Origin: Coniella vitis
Taxonomy: Eukaryota > Ascomycota > Sordariomycetes > Diaporthales > Schizoparmaceae
Direction of reading: 5' to 3'
DNA length: 64,000 nt
Assembly (NCBI GenBank): GCA_011317545.1
Contig: WUJK01000004.1
Span: 2,728,001 to 2,792,000, forward strand
The notes under the pieces were generated by a model that saw only the letters and a list, made by a program, of their open reading frames with translations, was not told the origin of the DNA and did not search any database. Made by a program: the position numbers and the translations under genes. Below are positions 47,219 through 61,000 of this stretch, piece after piece; positions within the stretch are counted from its first letter, which is position 1, and every line of letters begins with the position of its first letter.

Positions 47219-47970
47219 TCAAAGAGCCATCAACCCCGCCAAAACCATTCCTAACAATCCCGCACCGGCAGCCACCGAGCCTTGCCCAGCACCAGCACTA
47301 CTCGAGGCGCTACTGGCAGTAAACGAAGCCGATTCGGACGCACTGCTTCCCGCAGACTCAGACGAAGAGACCGTTCCCGTCAGCGTGGCCAGCGAGGTAA
47401 TCGTCGAGCTATCGCTATCCGTCGTAGTGACAGACGTCGTTTCTGTTGCCGCTGTGCCAGACGTCGTTGTTCCAGTTTCCGAGGCAATGCCACTGCTGCC
47501 ACTGCTACCACTAGCGCCACCGGCCGTCGCGCTGTACGCGACACAAAGCGCGGAACCGGCGCTCTGTGCTTGAATGAGGTCGGCAGCGTTGCAGGAAGCA
47601 AGCAGGCAGGAGACGGCCGAGTTACCGATGGCGCTTTGGGAGGCGCAGGCACAGCCTTGGTCGGAGGCTGGGGTGCAGACTGCCGCGATTGCTGTAGAAA
47701 GACAGGGAACCTGTTGGAACAGAGGGTTTTGAACCATTAGTTATTGTGTAGGTGAGAGAAGGTCAACGTATCGGGTGGAGGATTGACTGCGTAAAGGTAG
47801 AATAATAATTGACTACCTGGAATGATTGGTTGACTAGAGAGCTGGAGGGGCGCAAAAGGATAAAAGGACAAAAGCCACGAGACTCATGAACGTACAGCGC
47901 AAGCTGGCTCGCCAGAGAGATTCTGCGCAGCAGCAAGGCTGGCAATGCTAAGGAGGAGTATCGACTTCAT
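47219..47970 (-). CDS. CFEM-domain protein with GPI-type C-terminus
   Basis: Minus-strand exons 47970-47896 and 47710-47219 give 188 residues. MKSILLLSIASLAAAQ is a signal peptide. The CFEM domain (about 20-85) shows the eight cysteines in order: PACAVPCL, AAVC, GCAC, SCLLASC and LC. An Asp lies before GCAC (SDQGCAC), the position used for haem binding in some Candida CFEM proteins. A Ser/Thr-rich stalk follows, ending in small residues and a hydrophobic tail (GAGLLGMVLAGLMAL) typical of GPI attachment. Fungal CFEM proteins act at the cell surface in haem/iron uptake, wall structure or host interaction; which applies here cannot be told. The intron splits the CFEM domain after the first cysteine. 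A GA repeat lies in the 5' leader. Confidence 0.93.
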
Positions 47971-49382
47971 TATGGCGGATCGTGAGGAACTGTCGGTTGA
48001 CGTTATATGGCAATCGCTTGTTGGAAGAGAGAGAGAGAGAAGAGTATGTGAGGATTCGTTCAAGAAGCGCAATTAATGCTGCCGTCACTGTTCAGGAATC
48101 TGGGTGTAGCATATAAGTACCAAGGTACCCAGTAGTAGTACTAGATGGTCGTACACAATTGACAGCCGCTTTTCTCCTTAGCACTGTCTCAACTTGTTCT
48201 TTGCGTAACCGGTTAAGGGATTGGATTTTTGACAAGCGTGACAAGCCGCGCGGGATGGGATGGGATGTTCTCCAAGATTTATATGTCCCTGGCTGGGCTT
48301 GGCTCGTCTGCCAGTCTAAACTGCATCAGGCCAGAGGGAACCAACAGGTCATGAGGGGAAAGTAAAATAAGCTAAAGCCAACGAAGAGAATACACTATTC
48401 ACAGCTGAATCGATCAGTCCTCTCCCTCCGTGCCTGCAAAAGCCTGAGCACTACCCCGCGAAACATTTACAGAAGAATGAGCTTGAACGCCGACAGCTTG
48501 AGCTTACATGGTATAATGACCAACTAAATTGACCTTAACATCGTCATCTTGACAGACTGGGAAGGTTCCGCCCGGGCGGGTTGTTGTGCAACTGTTGGAA
48601 ATCTGTATCGGGAGCAAGAGAGAGCGAGACCGCCAAGATCCACACCTTCCCCAGAGTGGAGCGATCCATCCAACAGGTATCAAACTCAAAAATTAAGTCT
48701 AATAAGTCATCTGGATTCGTTGCTGGTGCCCCCTTGTATCCTTGAGTGTTTCCAAACAGAATGAAATAAAAACAATTCACAGTGCCCAATCACCCTTCAG
48801 GTGCATACACAAGATCTCCAGAATCATAATTGCCGCACCCAATCCATCCATATATAAATAAAGCGCAAGGTCCGGTCCAAGCCAAAGCCACGCCGTTCGA
48901 TAGTGCCAGTCCAAGAACACCACAAAACCACTAAACCTAAACCATCTGGTCATCTCTTGCCAGCTATCCCTCTCAGATTATATGCTCAGACTATTCGTAA
49001 ATAGCCAAGCTTTTATACGCTATTGCTAGGTCCAAGCAACAGAAACCGTCTTTATCATCACGCCCTATTTATTGAATACCTAATCTTGTCCATGAGCCTT
49101 TACTCACATTCAGAATATCTAGGCTCCACTTCATAAGTATATCCATGGGGGTTTGCATTTTGCGGTTGTCTTTTTCCTTGCAGATATAGAATACAGAGTA
49201 CATGAGACCAAACAAACCTCCCCATAAAAGATGCTCCTTTCCCAGCCAGTCGGGTATCTCAAACGAAGTGTTACTCGCTCGCTTGCTTGCTTGTTTGTTG
49301 TTGCCTGCTTTTTCCTAGACTCTTGTTCCCATACCAAAATCTCATCATCAAACATTACTCAAGACGAACTGCGGCCCTGCCT
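47971..49382. other. Intergenic: CFEM promoter and myosin 3' flank
   Basis: 48024-48043 is a GA-rich tract in the CFEM leader. A TATATAAATA box on the plus strand (48851-48860) with a CA/CT-rich stretch after it looks promoter-like, but only a 15-codon frame follows. No gene is supported. The last part probably holds the myosin 3' untranslated region. Confidence 0.5.
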
Positions 49383-52300
49383 CTACAGGAACCCTTTCGT
49401 AAGACTAGGCACACGACTAATGCTGCTCTTTCTCTGAGGGATCACCACACGGCCCTCCGCATCTGTCTCATCCATCACACTTCCCAGGCCTGAACTCCTC
49501 ATTGTCGCCATGGTTCCCGACCTGCTGACTCCGCGCACAGAGCTCAGAATCGTGCCCGCTACAGATCCCAGCACAGAGCCCTTTTCGGACCGGAGGCTCT
49601 TCCAGCTTTCGAGCTCGCGCTCAAGACGAGCGATCTTTTCCTTTTCCTCGCGCAGTTCGCGCTCAGCCCGACGAGCCTGCAACTGGTTGGCAGACTCGGA
49701 CGCCTGGAGCTCGTCAATGGTTTTCAGTAGCTTGTCCGCCTTGTCACGCATACGATTCAAGTCCTCTTCTAGCTGCACATTTTGCTTGTCCTTGCGCTCA
49801 ATCTGGCTCTGAAGGTCCTTGACGATGCGGTCTACATTGCGTTCAGATCGCTGGGATTTGGCTCGCGTATTTTCTTGCTCCTCGAGTTGCTCCTCAAGCT
49901 GCGATTGTGTGCGTGTCAGTCGGACAGCTGTATGAAATATTTAACGGCTTGAAGAACACGATTGACTTACCTCATGGATGCGCTTGTGCAGGAATTTGAT
50001 ATCCTGGCTTGCACTCGAGTACCCCTTGGTCTCCAGATCGACCAGCTTGACCTGCACTTCGTTCAGTGTCTTTTCCAGAGCCGCCTTGTCCTTCTGAAGC
50101 TGCACACTCGTCTCGCGCTCGACCATAATGTCCTTCTGAACCTCCGAGGCAAGCGCTTCAGCACGGCGCATCTTCTCAACGGCCGCTGCAGCAATGTCTT
50201 CTTGCTGTGCCAAGCTTGACTTGAGGTCAAGAATTTCCTTGTCGATGCTAGCAGCGTTGCGCAGCGTTGGGCTCTCGCTGCGTGCTAGGTCTTCCAATCC
50301 AGCCTTGGCTTCTTCCAGACGAGCTTCAATGCTGCGCTTCTCACGGAAGAGAGCATCACGTTCCGCAGTGATCTCGTCAACAGAGGAGCGTAGCGTCCGC
50401 ACCTGCGAGAGCAGAGTGACAATCTTGCCTTGAGCCTCGTTGTGAGCATTAACTGCCTCTTCGCGTGAGGCAGAAATGTCAGCAAGAGAGGATTCGAGAC
50501 GAGCCTTCTCCTTGGACCATGTAGAGCTGTTGAGAACCTCGTCATCCCACTTTGACCTGAGCTCATCCAGCTCTTCACGTAGGCGGGCAATCTCGGCTTG
50601 TTTAAACAGCTTCTCTTCCCGAGCAAGGTCAAGTTCCTTGGTCAGCGTCGCAAATTCTGCTTGGTACTTCTTGCGCGTCTGCTCTAGGCTGGATTCCGTA
50701 TCCTCAATGTCATTGGCACGTTGGTTGCGGTAGTCCTCCAATTCGTGTTGCAGCCTCTTCTTGGCCTGTGTCGCTGCCTCCAAGTCGGTCGAGAGGTCTT
50801 CTAGTTTCTCCTCTAGGCGCTGGTTTGCGCGCTGCAGATCCTCCACCGCCTGATCCATCTTCTTACGCTCAGCCATAACCTCAGCATATGTCTGCTCGGC
50901 CTCTTTGGCTTGAGTTTTGGCGAATTGCTCGGCACGTGTGGCCTTGAGAACCGAGATTTCGGCTTGTTCCAGTCTGCTAAAGTATTCATCTGCACGACTC
51001 TTATACAAGTTCATGCTAGCAGTCACATCAGCAAGCTTGGAAGTCTCTGCGTCCAATCTTATCTGGATGTCAGAAAACTCCTGTAGCAACTGGTTGCGAC
51101 TTGTGGCTTCCTGCTCTCTCGCCAGGGTCATTTCCTCAAGATCACCCCTGGTATCACGCAGATCCACCTCCAGGGTCGCTCTATCATGTCTCAATTTCTC
51201 ATAATGCTCCTTGATGTCGGCCAGATCTGCAACCGCATCCCTATGGCTGTGAAGCAGCGAGCGCCGAGACTCCTCGGTGCGGTTGAGGAGGTCGAGGATT
51301 TCCTCGTGTGACCTTGCCTGGATGTCACGCAGAGAAAGTTCGCCGCCGCGGAGAGTCTTTTCCAGCGTGGAAATCTTACGGGCAGAATCGTCGAGCATGT
51401 CATGAAGACGGTTGTTTGCCTTTTCAAGCTTCTTGACTCGCTGAACAGACGGACCATCTTCGGAGATCTCGGATGGAGCAGGTGTCAAGCGGTCAAGTTG
51501 ACTTTGCAGATGAGTATTTTGCATCTGAGAAAGCTGCAATTGGTTCTGCAGCTCCTCGACCTCTGCCTTGAGATCCATGCGGTTGTTAAAACTCAAAATA
51601 TCGGCTGTCTTCTCGGACCGAGCAGAGTCATGACTTGCATCGGTATCGTCATTGAAGCGTGGTGGAGGTGTAGATGATCGGGAAATTTCCCGTTCATTGA
51701 CCCTGGACTTCCGGTAGGTAGGTGACGCATCCAAGGAAAGGTCGTTGAGGTCCCGCGCCCCTAGGCGGCGCTGCTCGGGTGAGGATGGTCGAGCATTTCT
51801 CAATTCCGCTAATTGCGATTCGGCGCTCGTCCTTGCCGCAGTCTGTACTCGCAGGTTTTGCTGAAGCTCTTCGATCTTCCTAACGAGGTCGAACTTCTCG
51901 CTAAACACACGTTCATTTGCGCCGTCTAGTTGAGCCGCCACTGGAGCAGACTCTGGATCGACAGTCTTCAGAGCGCGCAGCATCTGCGATCGAAGCTCAG
52001 TAAGTTCCTCATCTCGGGAGCTCAGAGTAGCTTGAAGCGTTCGGACCGTGGATTGGGCTTGACTTCGCAGCTGCCTCTCCGACTCGAGATTGCGATTGGC
52101 CTCTGCCAGTTGCATGGTAGAGTTGGATGACAACTTTTCCGCATTACGGTTTGACTTGACTTCTCTCTGAAATTCGTGATTGAGATCTTCGAGGTTCAGC
52201 TGTGCCTTTTCGAGCTTTTTCTCCAGTGATGTAGCATTAATCTGAGCTTCGCCAAGTTGCTTATGCAGTTTGACGTTTTGCTCCTCCAGTCTCGCCTTCT

Positions 52301-55300
52301 CGCGCTGAAGAACCATCAGCTGACCCCGATTGGCCTCACTGGCTCGAGAACTGGAACGAGCAATTTCCAATCCTTTTTGCTGAAGCTTGTTCAACAGCGT
52401 TCGGTTGTCATTCTCAGAGGCTGCGAGACGACTCTTGACTGTTTGAAGTTCTCTCTCCATACGCTCCTTGGCTTGATCCTCTTTGAGACCGAAATCGCCT
52501 GAAGAGAGAATCAACTTATTGAGCTCTTCAACCTGGCGGTTCAGGGTCACACATTCGTCTTCAAACCACTTCAGCCGCTCTTGCGCCGCATCGAGGTCCT
52601 TTTGGAGACTCGCCTCCCGCTCTCTTGCAATCTTGGATGCAGCGCGCTCACCAGCGACCTCGGCTTCTCTGCGTGCCTCTTCGGCTTGGGCGTACGCTGC
52701 TCTAAGTTTGCGAATTTCCTGTCGCGCCTCGTCGCGCTCTGTCTCGGCAGTTGTCCTTGCATCGATAGCACGCCTAAGTGTATCTTGTGCTGCGTATAAT
52801 TCCTTCTCAATGACGATTTTCGACTCGTTGAGGTGGTTGTACTCGCCCTGAAGCTGGTCGAACTTGTGTTCACTAAGAAGAACAACATCATCGCGAGACT
52901 GTCGTTCTCGACTGAGCTCCACTTGAGTCTGGTAGAGTTCGTCCTTGAGGTCCTTGATTTGAGCCTCGAGCTGCTGGAGATTTTGGTCGGCTTGGGCATC
53001 CTCGGAAAGTCGTGCCTGAAGGATCTTTTTTGCGTCTTCGGCTTCTCTTTGAATTTGTGCTTGTTGCGCCTTCAACGCATCCAGTTGAGCTTGAACCTCG
53101 CGAAGCTTAGTGCTGGCCTTATCCTTCTCTGCAGCTAGGGAAGTGCGCTGCTCCTCAAGCGTACGACGTTCCGCTTCGTATTTCTTGTTGTCTGCGCGGA
53201 GGAGAGCCAGCTCACTTTCCTTCTTACGAACAAGATCCTCGTAGTCAGTCGATGTCTTGGCCAAGGCAGATAGTTGCTGTTGTACGTCTCTGTTTTCGGC
53301 CATCAGTTGCTGTTGCTTGGCCTGGTACGACTGCAATTCTTTCTGCGCGGCGTGCAATTTCACCTCGGCATCCTGGTCAACCTGCAGCAACTTTTCCTCG
53401 AGATCCTGAGCCTTCTTCTCCTGGATCATAAGATGGCTTTGCAGCAACCTCAGCTCTTCCTCGAGCGCCTCCTCCTGCTCGGTTCGCTCGGTCTGACTGT
53501 TAGAAATATCTTCTATGGCTTGTTCCAAGTCGCCTACGCGGCCAGCCAACTCCAGTTTTTCTTCTTCAAGGCGTCCAATCAACGCTGCAGCCTGCTCCAA
53601 TTGGCTTCGGAATCTCTCCACGTCATCTTCAGCCCTTTTCTTCGCGTCCAGCAGGCTGTCGAGCTCATCCTCGAGCTTCTCGGCGTCCTCGATGGCTCCA
53701 GCAAGTTTGTCCTCCAACTCGGCTTCACGCTGCTGGAGCCGCTTGAAAATTTCTTCTTTGTCCAGCGCCAATGCGCGCTCGCTCTCCAGGGTCTGCTGCA
53801 CGCGCAGCATCTCCATCTGAACATTTCGCCGTTCTTCTTCGAGCTTTTCGCGATCAGCCAACTCCTGACGAACCTTGTCATTCAACTGACGAATCATCTC
53901 ATCACGCTTCTTAACTTCAGTCGCAGTACGAGTAGCTCCCAACAAGGGCTTCATCTTGACCAAAAGCTGCCACCAAGGGCTCTTGCAAAGGTCAAGGTAC
54001 ACTCGAAAGTTTTGCTGGATGACCCGTGTGGCTTCCGTACGATATAATCGCTTGTAAGCAATTCGCCTTGCGTTGTAGCCACGGGCAAGAGACTGGAATC
54101 GGGCCATAACGTCTGAGATAAGAGCATCGCGCTGCTCCTCGAGCTCCGCAAGCACACCTGCACGGAAGAAGACCTTCGTAAGACCCACACGGTACAGCGT
54201 CTTGTCGAGTTTGAGTTTGTCGAGTAGCATGATGGCGGCTGCTTGGCCCTCGAGGTAACCCTTTGGCATGTCTTTGCAAAGGACTTCGTATCGAGCGCGG
54301 AATTCGGCGAATGGAAGACGATTGGGAAAGCCCGTACGAGCTATTCGTATACCTTCCAAGACACCGTTGCATCTCAGCTGGTCTAATACGAGCAAGCCGT
54401 TGAATTGCTTCGGACGCTTCTTATGATTTGGAAGAATGCAACGAACAAAGTGTGGGTGTGTCGAGTGCAGTTGTGCCATCAGGCTAGAGAGCTGCTCCTT
54501 GTGCCTCTGGGCAACGGTGCGGAATAATCCCTTCTTCACTCGGCTGCGTACAGCACCGCCGTCATCCTCATTGTCTGCACAATCAGCAAAAAGGTTCGCA
54601 ATGTGTTTATCTGTCGATGCAGCCAGCAATCTGGTAACGTTGTCATTGAGAGGATCCTTGTTCTTGTCCAACCAGCCCTCCGTGGAGTACTCAACGTCTG
54701 CCGCGTAATGGGTGAGCACAAAGCCATGGCGCAGTCTCGATGGCTTATACTTTGTGGATTTCTTATCCCACAATGAGTGCAGCTTCTCGGTAAAGGACTT
54801 GTCTGTAGCCTTTGGCATCACACAGTCTTCATCTAGACAGGAGAAGATACCGATAGGATTTGGTAGCTCAATCAAATCAATCGTCGGCTGAAGATCCCGA
54901 CCAAAGTCAATGAATTGCCACTCAATCTGTTCTCGAGCATATTCCTCCTGCTCGAGGACGAACATGTGGTGGTTGAAGAACTGTTGGAGCTTTTCATTCG
55001 TGTAGTTGATGCACAGTTGCTCGAAGCTGTTCTCCTCAAAGATTTCGAAACCTGCGATATCCAAGACACCAATGAAATGCGAGTCGTGGACACCCATGCC
55101 CGTCCGGTCAAGCTGTCGGTTGATCATGGACACAAGGTTTCCGAATCCTCGTTCGTAGATACCTTTGGCGAGAGCATCGATTCCAAGTCGCACCTGCTCG
55201 GGCGTCTGCACCTTCTCAACCCACTCGCGACCAGCTTTGACTCTGGGATGCAAAAGCCCTTGAAGAAATGGCTCCAGCGAGATTCCCAATAGCTTACAGA

Positions 55301-56756
55301 CTTTTTCCGCTACTTGTTTCGCGTCTGGCGCAAGTCTGGCCTGGTCAGCGGAACGGCTTTCGTTCATTACGCCAATGTTGCCAAGATGCAGCACGGCCGC
55401 TACGGTCTGAAGGATGGAAGTCTGCTCTACATCCGAGAACCCCATGACATTGAACGCTTCCATTAATGCATCCCATTCCTCGCGGTCCGAGACCCCACTA
55501 ATTGTATCCTGCCCTTCTCGTGTATAGGTGAAGTCATCGACATCGAGACCGGCGAGGAGGAAGTCCTGCTTCAACTTTTGGTCACCACCTTTGATTAATT
55601 GGTAAAAGACGTGGTAGTTGCGCTCGTTGGCATTAATGCGAACCACACGTGACTTCTCTAAAAGATACCAGTCGATGAAGGCACCAGAGATTGAGCCATT
55701 GCGATTAAACTCGATGCGGATGAACTTGCCGAATCTGGACGAGTTATTATTTCTGACAGTTTGCGCGTTTCCAAAAGCCTCTAGGATCGGGTTTGCTCGG
55801 AGAATCTGCGCCGAAAGGTTGGAGTGCTGTCCTCGAGTCTTGCTAGCATTGTCCGAAGGCGCCACGGCTGCCAGATACTGAATGACTTTCTTGGTGTTTT
55901 CTGTTTTTCCTGCACCAGATTCGCCAGTGACAAGAATACTCTGGTTCTCGCCCTCTTCTATCAGATTTCGGAACGCTTGGTCGGCCATGGCGTAGATGTG
56001 CGGTTTAGTATCGTCGCGACTTCGACCCTTGTACATGTTAATGTACTCGTTTGTGTAGATTGGCAAGGGGCAATATGGATTGACGGTGACCAAGAAGAGT
56101 CCCGAGTATGTGTAAATGAGATCTGATTGGTATCTCATGTGGAGGTTGTGGACGACGGAAGCTTCGTTGAGGTGCGTCAGTTCGGCCATATCGTCAGCCT
56201 TGTCAAACTTTGCCGGATTGACCTTGTCAGTGCTCTCAGCGTCAACTTCTCGTTGCTATGTCTTCTGCGTTAGCATGTGTAGCAAATACCTCAAAGGCTT
56301 TCTAGTTGTTCTTACGCTTCCATCGTCGCATTGGACAAGCAATCGGCTGCCAGCTAGTTCTTCGACCACCCAACCCTTGACAAAGGCTGTCTGAGGGTCC
56401 TTGAGCCATACATATCTCTTCCCAGAGAAGTCATTCTCTCCCTCTATGCCGTCAACTGTGTCAGAAGAGCGCTTGACGTCCTCTTCTTTGATGAAGGACG
56501 GTGCAAAAGTCCCAGACTGGCGATTGGTGTTTTTAGACAAGTTGCGTATATGACCAGGTCTGGTGTCACCACTGCCTGGTATCCCAAGGCTTGCACCTAG
56601 TGATCCGCCACGCGAGTGCCCCGAGCTTGCTGCTGGCGTGGGCGATGTTGGTGGAGGTGACGCTGGGGAAGCAAAGAGGGCAGACTTTGGTCGGTTGCTG
56701 GGCGAGGCTGGTGAAGGCGATTGCCTCATGAATGGGCTATTCCGTACGGTACCCAT
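49383..56756 (-). CDS. myoB: Class II myosin heavy chain
   Basis: Minus-strand exons 56756-56316, 56255-49971 and 49898-49383 give 2413 residues. This is the actin motor that builds the contractile ring at septation. Residues 1-95 are Ser/Pro-rich. The myosin N-terminal SH3-like domain is about 110-160 (YVWLKDP, GWVVEEL), and intron 1 splits it. The motor shows P-loop GESGAGKT (258-265), switch I NNNSSRFGKF, switch II DIAGFEIFEENSFEQLC (near 545) and the actin-binding HFVRCILPNHKKRPKQ. One or two IQ-like segments lie near 860 (ARGYNARRIAYKRLYR). From about 930 onward the tail is a long coiled coil with short breaks, then a Ser-rich non-helical end. Length and layout fit Aspergillus MyoB and other ascomycete Myo2 proteins. 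Exon 3 uses the second AG (49899), because the first (49928) would stop after three codons. Confidence 0.95.
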
Positions 56757-58086
56757 TTTGCAAAAAGTCGACGATCGTCAGCGCGTATGAAGGAAATTGT
56801 TTGAGGACGCAAAAGGGTATTCATCGAGGGTCGTGTTCGCATCAAGATTCGTGGCAATGGATCTGGGCGTTGGGCATTGAGACGCAACCGCGCTGTTGTA
56901 AGTCGTATATTGTCAAAGTGTGGTCGCAGGGGAGCGGTCGCTCGCTTGCTCGTGCCGTGGACCTCGCGGTTGACGAGGAGAGGCGATGTGATGCTAGAAT
57001 ATTAAGGAATTAAACAAGACTGCTGTGCTTGTCTTGGTGTGTTCACCAAGACATGGTAAAGTAGAAGAGCGCCCAGGCTATTGAGTAGCAAATCGATTAT
57101 CAGGCCCCATGCCAAAAATGCAGGGCTGAAGGGGGAACGCAACTCCCAACCTCCTTCCAAGTTACACTGGGGCTGCCCGCCATCAGTGGCTCCTTCCCTG
57201 GTCAAGTAAACAAATGCAATGACGCCGCAGCAACTGGGCATTGAGCGCCCAGCCACCCAGGTCCACAGCGTGCAGGATTATCCTTGCATGCGCATCAAGC
57301 ACTCTCTAAGCAGTCTAGTGCCTACCCACTCCCCACCGAGCCAGCGGGTGATCCAAGCGCCGAGTACTATGTACACATACCGCCTGGCCGCCCTTTACCA
57401 ACCAGGGATATGGGCATTGACTTTTTGACGCACCAGCGCACCTAAATTTCTTCCAGAACACAAGCTTCCACCATTCCGACGACGACAGCGTGGCTGACTG
57501 AGATCTGACTTATGGTTCAGGCTTCATAACACTGCAATTACTGTATACATTGACATGTTACAGCGGTCACTAAGTTAGGTTCGACTTCAGTCACCTTCTC
57601 CAATCGCCTCATTGAGCCACACTTCACACCAACAGCGTGTATTGGACTTGCCTCCGGCGGCTGTCTAGGCCAATCACACTGCAGCCTGCAAGTTGCGAAG
57701 CGCCTTTCAATACTTTCAATACTTCTCGAGTACTTCTGCACACCACACCACCACCACCACCACCACCATCATCACCACCATCATCACCACCACTACCTCC
57801 TCACCTTTGTCTCCTGCTCCATCCCAACCAGTCTCTTATACATAAATGCAAGTGCACCGCTATTTGCTGCACCTAAGATTTGATTGAAGCAGATCGCACG
57901 CGACAGACTCTGCTTCATCTGTGAGCAGGTGCTCAAGCTCGCATCCCAACTTTCTTCTCCCACGACCTTGCACAACAATGCGCGTCGAGGATCATCCAAA
58001 ACACCAGCACTTAGCATCTCCAGCACGTTGAGATCGTTTTCATACCTGGCATCGCCTCTCTTGTCTCTCTTTAGCAAGCCATCAGG
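56757..58086. other. Divergent promoter region of the myosin and zinc-finger genes
   Basis: 1330 bases separate the two start codons. A TACATAGTA-type site (57365-57373) and a CAC/CAT tract (57746-57796) lie here. No coding frame is supported. Confidence 0.55.
57746..57796. repeat. (CAC)n with CAT interruptions
   Basis: About 16 CAC/CAT units, probably in the 5' leader of the gene starting at 58087. Confidence 0.8.
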
Positions 58087-61000
58087 ATGTCTCAAAATCC
58101 ATATGGATATCCTTATGGGAGCGGTCAAGCTCCGCCGCAATCGTACCCATACCCTCCTTTCAATGCATATCCTCCTCCGAATGGATTTGCAGGCCAGCCG
58201 CCGCCGCTGCAGCACCCGTTTCAGTCTCCATCCTACCCAAATGCGCCTGAAGGCTACTATGCTACCTCACAGTCCGCCTATGATCACAACGCCGGCAGCA
58301 TACCTGGTCTCGGCCGTCCGTCAACTAGCCAAGTGCCTATGGCCTTCAACGCGTCCTGGACACAGGCTGGCTACCCCGCGGTCGGCACTCCGGTCCATTA
58401 TGCTCCGCCGACTCATGTGCCCTTTTCAACTCAAGTAGCATACTCGACACCTCAATTTGAAGCGCCTCCACCTTCGATCGCGCAGACGACTGCGCAGACC
58501 TCGCCACTTGCTCGCACCGCTGAGGAAGCGAAGCACGAACCGAAATGTCCTTTGCAAGAGCATACCAAGCCTCAGCACCAGCCGCAGGCAGACAATACAG
58601 AGTCTCAAGATGAAGGCGAAATCAGCGACGGCTACTTTGACGACCTTTACGATGACGTATCAAATCAGCAATTACTTAAGAGCCAGCAGGCTACAGCTTC
58701 ACCGGCAAAATTTGCTGACAATGGCGATGCTGACGCGCTGGATCAAGAGACGAACTTCTACGACACCGATATGGAAGAAACATCTGCTGCGGTCGCAACA
58801 ACCTCGAGCTCACAGCCACGAATACTGGACCGCTCCAAATTAGCTCAGGAGGTGGAGCGAGAACGTACGAGGTCTTACTCTCCCCACCTGTCGCCTGCAG
58901 AGGTCGAACAGGCTGATGAGGTTGCGGCCACTATCACAGGTGTGTATACCCACCAGGCACCAGGGATTTCGCTAACTCTAGACTCCCTTCAGGCCCGCAC
59001 AATACTCAGGCGGTGGCGCAACCCACTGCTGGTTCGTCCAACGACGCAAAAGCCAGTATTCAATCTGGATACGCATCAACTGCTTCACAGTCATTCGCCA
59101 GTCTACCTGAAGCCCATAACGAGGCCAAAAAGGCCATTCTTCGACTGCTGCCTCACGGCGTCAAATTTCAGACGTACATTGACGAAGGCTTTGACGCGGA
59201 CTTGATCAGAAGTCTGTTTATGCAGCTCAACTTACCCACCGATCCACTTCCTACCACATCTCAGAAGCCGGTTGCGGTTCCGGAAAAAACAGTCCAAGAA
59301 CCCAGCGTTCAGAAGCCGCAATCAGCGCTAGCCGATAGCATGGCAAAGAAACAGGAAGAGCGAAAGGACAGAATCGCCCGTCTTTTGGCAGAGAAAAAAG
59401 CCAAAGCTGCTGTTGCACCTCCAACGGCGTCGCGACCAACTTCAAACGATGCGCCGCAACCTCCCACTGCAAGCCCCGCTGTTGCAACTAAGGGCGCAAC
59501 GACGCGGGCCGAAAATGATCGTCTTCTTCAGCAGAAAATAGCATTGATCAAGGCTAGGAACACGCAGAAAATCGGCCAGTCTTCCCAAACTCGACCCTCC
59601 AGCCCCAGTGCTACTGCGAAACCCGCCACGCCACAGGGTTTCCCAGAAAGTACACAATCACCTATGAGATCAGTGTCGGTCAGTGACAGCACTATGCCGT
59701 CTCAAATACCACCCCCTCCAAGCCAACACCTTGCGTCGAAGCCCACGACGCCTCTGCGACCCAGCTCCGTCACAGCGAGTCCTACTATGGCGAATGCTCC
59801 GACTGGACCACGAGGACTTTCGCAATTCAATCAACGAAAACGGCCTGTGGCGGCGGATTTCATGGATGGACCAGCGCCATCAATCAAGCGCCCATTCCTT
59901 GCCAATCGACAGAACTCGTCTTTGGTCATCAGCATAAGTGACGACGAGGATGATGACGAGGATGATGATGTAGAGATGGAAGTAGACTCGGCTACGGACG
60001 AGTCTTCGGCACCAGCACAGCAGAGCATTGTTCTTCCAAGACGTGGTCCAGCCATTCGGGATTATCCACCCTTGACAAACACCAATACTCCTCGACAAAT
60101 ACCGAGCCCTTTGTCCGCATTGGCTGGGAAAAGTGCCAATGGAGATTTGGAAGCCAAAGAAAAGGCCATCGAAGCTTTAAGACGTAGAATCGAAGAAGCG
60201 GAGGCCCGAGCCAAGATAAAGCCCAAGAAGGGTTCTGTCACACCTCAGACACCTCGGACATCTCAAACACCAGACGCTGGAAACGCAAGTCCTGCCGAAC
60301 AGGTCACCAAGCCTGCATTGGAACCGGTAGCCCCTTCCCACGAAATGGACGATGACAACGGCTCAACTGTCCAGCAGCTTCCGAGAGCCGCAGCTACGGT
60401 CGAGCCGGCGGCATCTGGACCAGCCCCCGTTGCTGTCATTCCAGCTGTTCAACGAAAACCAGATTTTCGGCGGCCAGCCCAACACTCTGCAGCAACTCCG
60501 CCCGTCAAGTCAGCAAAGATGCTAGCCAAAGAAGAGCGACTTAGACGTGTGCGGGAAGAGCTTGAGAGACTTGAAGCAGAAATTAGCAACGATCTAGCAG
60601 ATGAAGAAGATGATGATGATGATGAAGAACAGGCACCCAGCCAGGCGCCTCCACCGACAGAGACACTTTCTCCATCTTCTGTTGGCGCCAATGTGACCAA
60701 CGTCGAGCATGTCCCAAAGGTTGATGCTCCACAGGCAGACTCTACATTTCCGGAGCATCATCAGCCAATAGATAAGGAGGCAGCCACCATGGCAGATCAA
60801 TTCCTTGCTAGCATGGAGCATTCGCCTTTCGGGTCAGCCTCAGCATCGAACGACCCGCCTCCTTATGAAGGGCTTGTGGACACCCAGGGTACATCTCAAG
60901 GCCAGGTCCCTATTAGTGATGTGCGGTTGAGCCAAGAAGAGTCTGCCGACAGTGACACCAGCATGTCGGATGATTATGAGCCGCCCGAGGCTCAGGTTGA

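Noticed and set aside
49928..49970. First AG after the myosin exon 2 donor as the constitutive acceptor
   Set aside because: It leads to CTG TCC GAC TGA, a stop, whereas the next AG continues the coiled coil in frame. It is kept only as a possible minor isoform.
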